Of a DNA stretch of 64,000 nucleotides, positions 1 through 9,835 are shown one piece after another. The notes under the pieces were generated by a model. The model saw only the letters and a program-made list of their open reading frames with translations. It searched no databases and was not told where the DNA came from. This DNA comes from Hydractinia symbiolongicarpus (Eukaryota; Cnidaria; Hydrozoa; Anthoathecata; Hydractiniidae), in assembly GCF_029227915.1 (NCBI RefSeq), contig NC_079879.1, forward strand, positions 496,001 through 560,000. Direction: 5' to 3'. Numbering within the stretch: the first letter of the stretch is position 1; the number at the start of each line of letters is the position of its first letter. Position numbers and translations under genes: made by a program.

Positions 1-235
1 TAAATCCCGGCCCCGGCCCGTATAGTCAAAAATACACAAAGAAAGTACGAAGGGAGTAAACTCATTTCCCGAACGATTCTTTAAATTATTTTTTCCCCAC
101 TAAAACGCATGGGACTTGTAGTTTTCAAAAATGATTTCATTTTTGAAGAGACGCTGAATAAAAGAAGTTTAATCGCCGGCAAACGAAAACCCGCGATTTC
201 CCGTAAATCCCAGGCTTGGCCCGTATAGTCGAATG

Positions 236-244
236 TATAAAAAG
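236..244 (+). promoter_or_regulatory. TATA-like motif in type 1 monomers (weak candidate)
   Basis: Type 1 and type 9 monomers carry TATAAAAAG where other types have TATACAAAG. The first instance is given; others are near 1650, 2061, 6925, 7535 and then in every later type 1 unit. The match to a TATA box is good on paper, and satellite transcription is known in many eukaryotes, but no initiator, transcript boundary or conserved downstream element supports a real promoter. Confidence 0.2.
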
Positions 245-608
245 AAAGTACCCAGGGAGTAAACTCATTTCCCGAACGATTTTTTAAATTATTTTTTCAC
301 CACTAAAACGCATGGGACTTGTAGTTTTCAAAAATGATTTCATTTTAGAAGAGACGCTGAATAAAAGAAGTTTAATCGCTGGCAAACAAAAACCGCGATT
401 TCCCGTAAATCCCGGGCTTGACCCGTTTAGTCGAATGTATAAAAAGAAAGTAAACTGGGAGTAAACTCATTTCCCGAACGATTTTTTAAATTAATTTTTT
501 ACCACTAAAACGCATGAGACTTTTAGTTTTCAAAAATGATTTCATTTTTGATGAGACGCTGAATAAAAGGAGTTTAATCACCGGCAAACGAAAACCCGCG
601 ATTTCCCG

Positions 609-811
609 TATACCCCGGACTCGGCCCGTTTAGTCGAATGTATACAAAGAAAGTAAACTGGGAGTAAACTCATTTCCCGAACGATTTTTTAAATTAATTT
701 TTTACCACTAAAACGCATGAGACTTGTAGTTTTCAAAAATGATTTCATTTTTGATGAGACGCTGAATAAAAGGAGTTTAATCGCCGGCAAACGAAAACCC
801 GCGATTTCCCG
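609..811 (+). repeat. Representative 203 bp satellite monomer
   Basis: A clean full-length unit, given as reference for the others. In order it holds a G+C-rich head (CCCCGGACTCGGCCCG), a GTATAC element in the GTATAGTCGAATGTATAC context, GGGAGTAAACTC with its small GAGT/ACTC dyad, CATTTCCCGAACGA, an A+T-rich stretch with two T tracts, CACTAAAACGCATGAGACTTG, the 22 bp dyad at 733-754, GATGAGACGCTGAATAAAAG, then GCCGGC and AAACCCGCGATTTCCCG. A consensus unit is about 39% G+C with about 14 CpG by hand count. Length 203 is not divisible by three, so no reading frame can stay open through successive units. It is a type 2 head combined with the AAACTGGG and TTAATTTTTTACC tail of type 5. Confidence 0.95.
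733..754. repeat. 22 bp dyad (inverted repeat) present in each monomer
   Basis: Left arm TCAAAAATGA, spacer TT, right arm TCATTTTTGA: ten paired bases on each side. The example shown is in the reference monomer, and the first copy in the window is at 125-146. The dyad recurs about every 203 bp throughout. Common variants change one arm only: AAAAGTGA on the left (type 4 monomers), AAAATTGA on the left (type 2 monomers) and TCACTTTTG on the right (for example near 41177, 42190, 44633). It could extrude as a short cruciform or be a dimeric protein's binding site; neither is shown by the sequence alone. Confidence 0.9.
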
Positions 812-2076
812 TATACCCCGGACTCGGCCCGTATAGTCGAATGTATACAAAGAAAGTACCCAGGGAGTAAACTCATTTCCCGAACGATTTTTTAAATTAT
901 TTTTTCACCACTAAAACGCATGGGACTTGTAGTTTTCAAAAATGATTTCATTTTTGAAGAGACGCTGAATAAAAGAAGTTTAATCGCCGGCAAACAAAAA
1001 CCGCGATTTCCCGTAAATCCCGGGCTTGACCCGTTTAGTCGAATGTATACAAAGAAAGTAAACTGGGAGTAAACTCATTTCCCGAACGATTTTTTAAATT
1101 AATTTTTTACCACTAAAACGCATGACACTTGTAGTTTTCAAAAATGATTTCATTTTTGATGAGACGCTGAATAAAAGGAGTTTAATCTCCGGCAAACGAA
1201 AACCCGTGATTTCCCGTAAATCCCGGACCCGGCTCGTATAGTCAAAAGTACACAAAGAAAGTACGCAGGGAGTAAACTCATTTCCCGAACGATTCTTTAA
1301 ATTATTTTTTCACCACTAAAACGCATGAGACTTGCAGTTTTCAAAATTGATTTATTTTTGATGAGACGCTGAATAAAAGGAGTTTAATCGCCGGCAAACG
1401 AAAACCCGCGATTTCCCGTGTATCCCGGACTCGGCCCGTATAGTCGAATGTATACAAAGAAAGTACCCAGGGAGTAAACTCATTTCCGGAACGATTTTTT
1501 AAATTATTTTTTCACCAATAAAACGCATGAGACTTGTAGTTTTCAAAAGTGATTTCATTTTTGATGAGACGCTGAATAAAACAAGTTTAATCGCCGGCAA
1601 ACGAAAACCCGCGATTTCCCGTAAATCCCAGGCTTGGCCCGTATAGTCGAATGTATAAAAAGAAAGTACCCAGGGAGTAAACTTATTTCCCGAACGATTT
1701 TTTAAATTATTTTTTCACCACTAAGACGCATGAGACTTTTAGTTTTCAAAAATGATTTCATTTTTGATGAGACGCTTAATAAAAGGAGTTTAATCTCCGG
1801 CAAACGAAAACCCGTGATTTCTCGTAAATCCCGGACCCGGCCCGTATAGTCAAAAGTACACAAAGAAAGTACGCAGGGAGTAAACTCATTTCCCGAACGA
1901 TTCTTTAAATTATTTTTTCACCACTAAAACGCATGAGACTTGTAGTTTTCAAAAGTGATTTCATTTTTGATGAGACGCTGAATAAAACAAGTTTAATCGC
2001 CGGCAAACGAAAACCCGCGATTTCCCGTAAATCCCAGGCTTGGCCCGTATAGTCGAATGTATAAAAAGAAAGTACC

Positions 2077-4103
2077 CAGGGAGTAAACTCATTTCCCGAA
2101 CGATTTTTTAAATTATTTTTTCACCACTAAAACGCATGGGACTTGTAGTTTTCAAAAATGATTTCATTTTTGAAGAGACGCTGAATAAAAGAAGCTTAAT
2201 CGCCGGCAAACAAAAACCGCGATTTCCCGTAAATCCCGGGCTTGACCCGTTTAGTCGAATGTATACAAAGAAAGTAAACTGGGAGTAAACTCATTTCCCG
2301 AACGATTTTTTAAATTAATTTTTTACCACTAAAACGCATGAGACTTGTAGTTTTCAAAAATGATTTCATTTTTGATGAGACGCTGAATAAAAGGGGTTTA
2401 ATCGCCGGCAAACGAAAACCCGCGATTTCCCGTATATCCCGGACTCGGCCAGTATAGTCGAATGTATACAAAGAAAGTACCCAGGGAGTAAACTCATTTC
2501 CCGAACGATTCTTTAAATTATTTTTTCACCACTAAAACGCATGAGACTTGTAGTTTTTAAAAATGATTTCATTTTTGTTGAGACCCTGAATAAAAGGAGT
2601 TTAATGGCCGGCAAACGAAAACCCGCGATTTCCCGTATATCCCGGACTCGGCCCGTATAGTCGAATGTATACAAAGAAAGTACCCCAGGGAGTAAACTCA
2701 TTTCTTGAACGATTTTCTAAATTATTTTTTCACCACTAAAACGCATGAGACTTGTAGTTTTCAAAAATGATTTCATTTTTGATGAGACGCCGAATAAAAG
2801 GAGTTTAATCTCCGGCAAACAAAAACCCGCGACTTCCCGTAAATCCCGGACCCGGCCCGTATAGTCGAATGTATACAAAGAAAGTAAACTGGGAGTAAAC
2901 TCATTTCCCGAACGATTTTTTAAATTAATTTTTTACCACTAAAACGCACAAGACTTGTAGTTTTCAAAAACAATTTTATTATTGATGAGACGCTGAATAA
3001 AAGGAGTTTAATATCCGGCAAACGAAAACCCGCGATTTCCCGTAAATCCCGGCCCCGGCCCGTATAGTCAAAAGTATACAAATAAAGTACGCAGGGAGTA
3101 AACTCATTTCCCGAACGATTCTTTAAATTATTTTTTCACCACTAAAACGCATGAGACTTGTAGTTTTCAAAAATGATTTCATTTTTGATGAGACGCTGAA
3201 TAAAAGAAGTTTAATCGCGGGCAAACAAAAACCGCGATTTCCCGTATATCCCGGACTCGGCCCGTATAGTCGAATGTATACAAAGAAAGTACCCAGGGAG
3301 TAAACTCATTTCCCGAACGATTTTTTAAATTATTTTTTCACCACCAAAACGCATGAGACTTGTAGTTTTCAAAAATGATTTCATTTTAAATGAGACGCTG
3401 AATAAAAGGAGTTTAATCTCCGGCAAACGAAAACCCGCGATTTCCCGTAAATCCCGGCCCCGGCCCGTATAGTCAAAAATACACAAAGAAAGTACGAAGG
3501 GAGTAAACTCATTTCCCGAACGGTTCTTTAAATTATTTTTTCCCCACTAAAACGCATGGGACTTGTAGTTTTCAAAAATGATTTCATTTTTGAAGAGACG
3601 CTGAATAAAAGAAGTTTAATCGCCGGCAAACAAAAACCGCGATTTTCCGTAAATCCCGGGCTTGACCCGTTTAGTCGAATGTATACAAAGAAAGTAAACT
3701 GGGATTAAACTCATTTCCCGAACGATTCTTTAAATTATTTTTTCACCACTAAAACGCATGAGACTTGTAGTTTTCAAAACTGATTTCATTTTTGATGAGA
3801 CGCTGAATAAAAGAAGTTTAATCGCGGGCAAACAAAAACCGCGATTTCCCGTATATCCCGGACTCGGCCCGTATAGTCGAATGTATACAAAGAAAGTACC
3901 CAGGGAGTAAACTCATTTCCCGAACGATTTTTTAAATTATTTTTTCACCACCAAAACGCATGAGACTTGTAGTTTTCAAAAATGATTTCATTTTTGATGA
4001 GACGCTGAATAAAAGGAGTTTAATCTCCGGCAAACGAAAACCCGCGATTTCCCGTAAATCCCGGCCCCGGCCCGTATAGTCAAAAATACACAAAGAAAGT
4101 ACC
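2077..4103 (+). repeat. 10-mer higher-order repeat, copy 1 (2027 bp)
   Basis: Ten consecutive monomers that recur immediately downstream at an offset of exactly 2027 bp. Private markers shared by the two copies include GTTGAGACCCTG with AATGGCCGG, an extra C in TACCCCAGGG, TTTCTTGAACGATTTTCTAA, the divergent monomer with CGCACAAGAC and TTTATTATTG, AATCGCGGGC, and CATTTTAAATGAG. I saw only about six to ten single-base differences between copies. The left edge is where copy 1 has GTATAAAAAG and copy 2 has TACACAAAG; the repeat takes over from about 2068-2077. Confidence 0.9.
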
Positions 4104-6130
4104 CAGGGAGTAAACTCATTTCCCGAACGATTTTTTAAATTATTTTTTCACCACTAAAACGCATGGGACTTGTAGTTTTCAAAAATGATTTCATTTTTGA
4201 AGAGACGCTGAATAAAAGAAGCTTAATCGCCGGCAAACAAAAACCGCGATTTCCCGTAAATCCCGGGCTTGACCCGTTTAGTCGAATGTATACAAAGAAA
4301 GTAAACTGGGAGTAAACTCATTTCCCGAATGATTTTTTAAATTAATTTTTTACCACTAAAACGCATGAGACTTGTAGTTTTCAAAAATGATTTCATTTTT
4401 GATGAGACGCTGAATAAAAGGGGTTTAATCGCCGGCAAACGAAAACCCGCGATTTCCCGTATATCCCGGACTCGGCCAGTATAGTCGAATGTATACAAAG
4501 AAAGTACCCAGGGAGTAAACTCATTTCCCGAACGATTCTTTAAATTATTTTTTCACCACTAAAACGCATGGGACTTGTAGTTTTTAAAAATGATTTCATT
4601 TTTGTTGAGACCCTGAATAAAAGGAGTTTAATGGCCGGCAAACGAAAACCCGCGATTTCCCGTATATCCCGGACTCGGCCCGTATAGTCGAATGTATACA
4701 AAGAAAGTACCCCAGGGAGTAAACTCATTTCTTGAACGATTTTCTAAATTATTTTTTCACCACTAAAACGCATGAGACTTGTAGTTTTCAAAAATGATTT
4801 CATTTTTGATGAGACGCCGAATAAAAGGAGTTTAATCTCCGGCAAACAAAAACCCGCGACTTCCCGTAAATCCCGGACCCGGCCCGTATAGTCCAATGTA
4901 TACAAAGAAAGTAAACTGGGAGTAAACTCATTTCCCGAACGATTTTTTAAATTAATTTTTTACCACTAAAACGCACAAGACTTGTAGTTTTCAAAAACAA
5001 TTTTATTATTGATGAGACGCTGAATAAAAGGAGTTTAATATCCGGCAAACGAAAACCCGCGATTTCCCGTAAATCCCGGCCCCGGCCCGTATAGTCAAAA
5101 GTATACAAATAAAGTACGCAGGGAGTAAACTCATTTCCCGAACGATTCTTTAAATTATTTTTTCACCACTAAAACGCATGAGACTTGTAGTTTTCAAAAA
5201 TGATTTCATTTTTGATGAGACGCTGAATAAAAGAAGTTTAATCGCGGGCAAACAAAAACCGCGATTTCCCGTATATCCCGGACTCGGCCCGTATAGTCGA
5301 ATGTATACAAAGAAAGTACCCAGGGAGTAAACTCATTTCCCGAACGATTTTTTAAATTATTTTTTCACCACCAAAACGCATGAGACTTGTAGTTTTCAAA
5401 AATGATTTCATTTTAAATGAGACGCTGAATAAAAGGAGTTTAATCTCCGGCAAACGAAAACCCGCGATTTCCCGTAAATCCCGGCCCCGGCCCGTATAGT
5501 CAAAAATACACAAAGAAAGTACGAAGGGAGTAAACTCATTTCCCGAACGATTCTTTAAATTATTTTTTCCCCACTAAAACGCATGGGACTTGTAGTTTTC
5601 AAAAATGATTTCATTTTTGAAGAGACGCTGAATAAAAGAAGTTTAATCGCCGGCAAACAAAAACCGCGATTTTCCGTAAATCCCGGGCTTGACCCGTTTA
5701 GTCGAATGTATACAAAGAAAGTAAACTGGGATTAAACTCATTTCCCGAACGATTCTTTAAATTATTTTTTCACCACTAAAACGCATGAGACTTGTAGTTT
5801 TCAAAAATGATTTCATTTTTGATGAGACGCTGAATAAAAGAAGTTTAATCGCGGGCAAACAAAAACCGCGATTTCCCGTATATCCCGGACTCGGCCCGTA
5901 TAGTCGAATGTATACAAAGAAAGTACCCAGGGAGTAAACTCATTTCCCAAACGATTTTTTAAATTATTTTTTCACCACCAAAACGCATGAGACTTGTAGT
6001 TTTCAAAAATGATTTCATTTTTGATGAGACGCTGAATAAAAGGAGTTTAATCTCCGGCAAACGAAAACCCGCGATTTCCCGTAAATCCCGGCCCCGGCCC
6101 GTATAGTCAAAAATACACAAAGAAAGTACG
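4104..6130 (+). repeat. 10-mer higher-order repeat, copy 2 (2027 bp)
   Basis: Second copy of the 2027 bp block, directly abutting the first. Differences seen include CCCGAATGA at about 4329, CATGGGAC at about 4568 where copy 1 has CATGAGAC, GTCCAATG at about 4892, and CCCAAACGA near 5948. The match to copy 1 stops near 6130, where GTACGCAGGG followed by a CCCCAATAAAACGC monomer replaces the expected GTACCCAGGG. Part of this block (about 5150-6130) appears again at about 13053-14040. Confidence 0.9.
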
Positions 6131-6486
6131 CAGGGAGTAAACTCATTTCCCGAACGATTCTTTAAATTATTTTTTCCCCAATAAAACGCATCGGACTTGC
6201 AGTTTTCAAAAATGATTTCATTTTTGAAGAGACGCTGAATAAAAGAAGTTTAATCGCCGGCAAACAAAAACCGCGATTTCCCGTAAATCCCGGGCTTGAC
6301 CCGTTTAGTGGAATGTATACAAAGAAAGTAAACTGGGAGTAAACTCATTTCCCGAACGATTTTTTAAATTAATTTTTTACCACTAAAACGCATGAGACTT
6401 GTAGTTTTCAAAAATGATTTTATTTTTGATGAGACGCTGAATAAAAGGAGTTTAATCGCCGGCAAACGAAAACCCGCGATTTCCCG
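6131..6486 (+). repeat. Linker monomers between HOR blocks
   Basis: One type 6 and one type 5 monomer between the 10-mer block and the following trimer block. The type 6 unit has CCCCAATAAAACGC and a private CATCGGACTTGCAG; the type 5 unit has AAACTGGG and TTAATTTTTTACC, with a private GTTTAGTGGAATG. Nothing else is present. Confidence 0.8.
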
Positions 6487-7704
6487 TATACCCCGGACTC
6501 GGCCCGTATAGTCGAATGTATACAAAGAAAGTACCCAGGGAGTAAACTCATTTCCCGAACGATTTTTTAAATTATATTTTCACCACCAAAACGCATGAGA
6601 CTTGTAGTTTTCAAAAATGATTTCATTTTTGATGAGACGCTTAATAAAAGGAGTTTAATCTCCGGCAAACGAAAACCCGTGATTTCTCGTAAATCCCGGA
6701 CCCGGCCCGTATAGTCAAAAGTACACAAAGAAAGTACGCAGGGAGTAAACTCATTTCCCGAACGATTCTTTAAATTATTTTTTCACCAATAAAACGCATG
6801 AGACTTGTAGTTTTCAAAAGTGATTTCATTTTTGATGAGACGCTGAATAAAACAAGTTTAATCGCCGGCAAACGAAAACCCGCGATTTCCCGTAAATCCC
6901 AGGCTTGGCCCGTAAAGTCGAATGTATAAAAAGAAAGTACCCAGGGAGTAAACTTATTTCCCGAACGATTTTTTAAATTATTTTTTCACCACTAAGACGC
7001 ATGAGACTTTTAGTTTTCAAAAATGATTTCATTTTTGATGAAACGCTGAATAAAAGGAGTTTAATCGCCGGCAAACGAAAACCCGCGATTTCCCGTATAT
7101 CCCGGACTCGGCCCGTATAGTCGAATGTATACAAAGAAAGTACCCAGGGAGTAAACTCATTTCCCGAACGATTTTTTAAATTATTTTTTCACCACCAAAA
7201 CGCATGAGACTTGTAGTTTTCAAAAATGATTTCATTTTTGATGAGACGCTTAATAAAAGGAGTTTAATCTCCGGCAAACGAAAACCCGTGATTTCTCGTA
7301 AATCCCGGACCCGGCCCGTATAGTCAAAAGTACACAAAGAAAGTACACAGGGAGTAAACTCATTTCCCGAACGATTCTTTAAATTATTTTTTCACCAATA
7401 AAACGCATGAGACTTGTAGTTTTCAAAAGTGATTTCATTTTTGATGAGACGCTGAATAAAACAAGTTTAATCGCCGGCAAACGAAAACCCGCGATTTCCC
7501 GTAAATCCCAGGCTTGGCCCGTAAAGTCGAATGTATAAAAAGAAAGTACCCAGGGAGTAAACTTATTTCCCGAACGATTTTTTAAATTATTTTTTCACCA
7601 CTAAGACGCATGAGACTTTTAGTTTTCAAAAATGATTTCATTTTTGATGAAACGCTGAATAAAAGGAGTTTAATCGCCGGCAAACGAAAACCCGCGATTT
7701 CCCG
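6487..7704 (+). repeat. Tandem trimer, two copies of 609 bp
   Basis: Unit starts at 6487, 7096 and 7705 delimit two copies of a three-monomer block: a type 2 unit with CACCACCAAAACGC, a type 4 unit with TTTCTCGTAAATCC in front and CACCAATAAAACGC, and a type 1 unit with CACTAAGACGC and GATGAAACGC. The private GCCCGTAAAGTCG (TAAAG instead of TATAG) is in both copies, at about 6910 and 7519, which confirms recent duplication. Copy 1 has TTATATTTTCACC where copy 2 has TTATTTTTTCACC. Confidence 0.87.
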
Positions 7705-9835
7705 TATATCCCGGACTCGGCCCGTACAGTCGAATGTATACAAAGAAAGTACCCAGGAAGTAAACTCATTTCCCGAACGATTTTTTAAATTATTTTTTCA
7801 CCACTAAAACGCATGAGACTTGCAGTTTTCAAAATTGATTTCATTTTTGATGAGACGCTGAATAAAAGGAGTTTAATCGCCGGCAAACGAAAACCCGCGA
7901 TTTCCCGTGTATCCCGGACTCGGCCCGTATAGTCGAATGTATACAAAGAAAGTACCCAGGGAGTAAACTCATTTCCCGAACGATTTTTTAAATTATTTTT
8001 TCACCAATAAAACGCATGAGACTTGTAGTTTTCAAAAGTGATTTCATTTTTGATGAGACGCTGAATAAAACAAGTTTAATCGCCGGCAAACGAAAACCCG
8101 CGATTTCCCGTAAATCCCAGGCTTGGCCCGTATAGTCGAATGTATAAAAAGAAAGTACCCAGGGAGTAAACTTATTTCCCGAACGATTTTTTAAATTATT
8201 TTTTCACCACTAAGACGCATGAGACTTTTAGTTTTCAAAAATGATTTCATTTTTGATGAGACGCTTAATAAAAGGAGTTTAATCTCCGGCAAACGAAAAC
8301 CCGTGATTTCTCGTAAATCCCGGACCCGGCCCGTATAGTCAAAAGTACACAAAGAAAGTACGCAGGGAGTAAACTCATTTCCCGAACGATTCTTTAAATT
8401 ATTTTTTCACCACTAAAACGCATGAGACTTGTAGTTTTTAAAAGTGATTTCATTTTTGATGAGACGCTGAATAAAACAAGTTTAATCGCCGGCAAACGAA
8501 AACCCGCGATTTCCCGTAAATCCCAGGCTTGGCCCGTATAGTCGAATGTATAAAAAGAAAGTACCAGGGAGTAAACTCATTTCCCGAACGATTTTTTAAA
8601 TTATTTTTTCACCACTAAAACGCATGGGACTTGTAGTTTTCAAAAATGATTTCATTTTTGAAGAGACGCTGAATAAAAGAAGCTTAATCGCCGGCAAACA
8701 AAAACCGCGATTTCCCGTAAATCCCGGGCTTGACCCGTTTAGTCGAATGTATACAAAGAAAGTAAACTGGGAGTAAACTCATTTCCCGAACGATTTTTTA
8801 AATTAATTTTTTACCACTAAAACGCATGAGACTTGTAGTTTTCAAAAATGATTTCATTTTTGATGAGACGCTGAATAAAAGGGGTTTAATCGCCGGCAAA
8901 CGAAAACCCGCGATTTCCCGTATACCCCGGACTCGGCCCGTATAGTCGAATGTATACAAAGAAAGTACCCAGGGAGTAAACTCATTTCCCGAACGATTCT
9001 TTAAATTATTTTTTCACCACTAAAACGCATGAGACTTGTAGTTTTTAAAAATGATTTCATTTTTGTTGAGACCCTGAATAAAAGGAGTTTAATGGCCGGC
9101 AAACGAAAACCCGCGATTTCCCGTATATCCCGGACTCGTCCCGTATAGTCGAATGTATACAAAGAAAGTACCCCAGGGAGTAAACTCATTTCTTGAACGA
9201 TTTTCTAAATTATTTTTTCACCACTAAAACGCATGAGACTTGTAGTTTTCAAAAATGATTTCATTTTTGATGAGACGCCGAATAAAAGGAGTTTAATCTC
9301 CGGCAAACAAAAACCCGCGATTTCCCGTAAATCCCGGACCCGGCCCGTATAGTCGAATGTATACAAAGAAAGTAAACTGGGAGTAAACTCATTTCCCGAA
9401 CGATTTTTTAAATTAATTTTTTACCACTAAAACGCACAAGACTTGTAGTTTTCAAAAACAATTTCATTATTGATGAGACGCTGAATAAAAGGAGTTTAAT
9501 ATCCGGCAAACGAAAACCCGCGATTTCCCGTAAATCCCGGCCCCGGCCCGTATAGTCAAAAGTATACAAATGAAGTACGCAGGGAGTAAACTCATTTCCC
9601 GAACGATTCTTTAAATTATTTTTTCACCACTAAAACGCATGAGACTTGTAGTTTTCAAAAATGATTTCATTTTTGATGAGACGCTGAATAAAAGAAGTTT
9701 AATCGCGGGCAAACAAAAACCGCGATTTCCCGTATATCCCGGACTCGGCCCGTATAGTCGAATGTATACAAAGAAAGTACCCAGGGAGTAAACTCATTTC
9801 CCGAACGATTTTTTAAATTATTTTTTCACCACCAA
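7605..9835 (+). repeat. 11-mer higher-order repeat, copy 1 (~2231 bp)
   Basis: Starts inside a type 1 monomer (ACTTTTAG, GATGAAACGC) and runs through a trimer-like part and then the same marker block found at 2100-3360 (GTTGAGACCCTG, TACCCCAGGG, TTTCTTGAACG, CGCACAAGAC). The offset to copy 2 is 2231 bp, becoming 2232 after a missing C in AAAGTACCAGGG at about 8560 in this copy. The strict match to copy 2 covers about 7605-9375; the remainder of the 11-mer has no counterpart downstream. Confidence 0.87.

Larger units (their letters stand above)
1..2076 (+). repeat. Mixed satellite monomers, short-period duplications
   Basis: About ten monomers of types 1, 2, 4, 5 and 6 with no single long HOR. 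Two local repeats are visible. The stretch 250-530 reappears at 858-1138 (offset 608, three monomers; CATGGGAC, GAAGAGACGC and the GGGCTTGACCC head shared). The AAAAGTGA/AACAAG monomer with its type 1 follower near 1540-1690 reappears near 1946-2090 (offset 406, two monomers). No gene or other element is seen here. Confidence 0.85.

Noticed and set aside
80-103. Yeast-type replication origin (ARS) in the T-rich stretch
   Set aside because: The A+T-rich part does not match the 11 bp ARS consensus, and the organism is unknown.
2513-2701. Minus-strand open frames of 62-64 codons recurring many times (for example 2513, 4540, 9001, 11233, 32119, 40308, 48628, 54511)
   Set aside because: They are shadows of the repeat. 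Each lies within one monomer, recurs only because monomers recur, has no coding signature, and cannot extend because 203 is not a multiple of three.
7610-7807. Plus-strand open frames of 65 codons at 7610 and 31944
   Set aside because: Both come from type 1 monomers followed by type 2 and reflect repeat sequence, with no start context or family resemblance.
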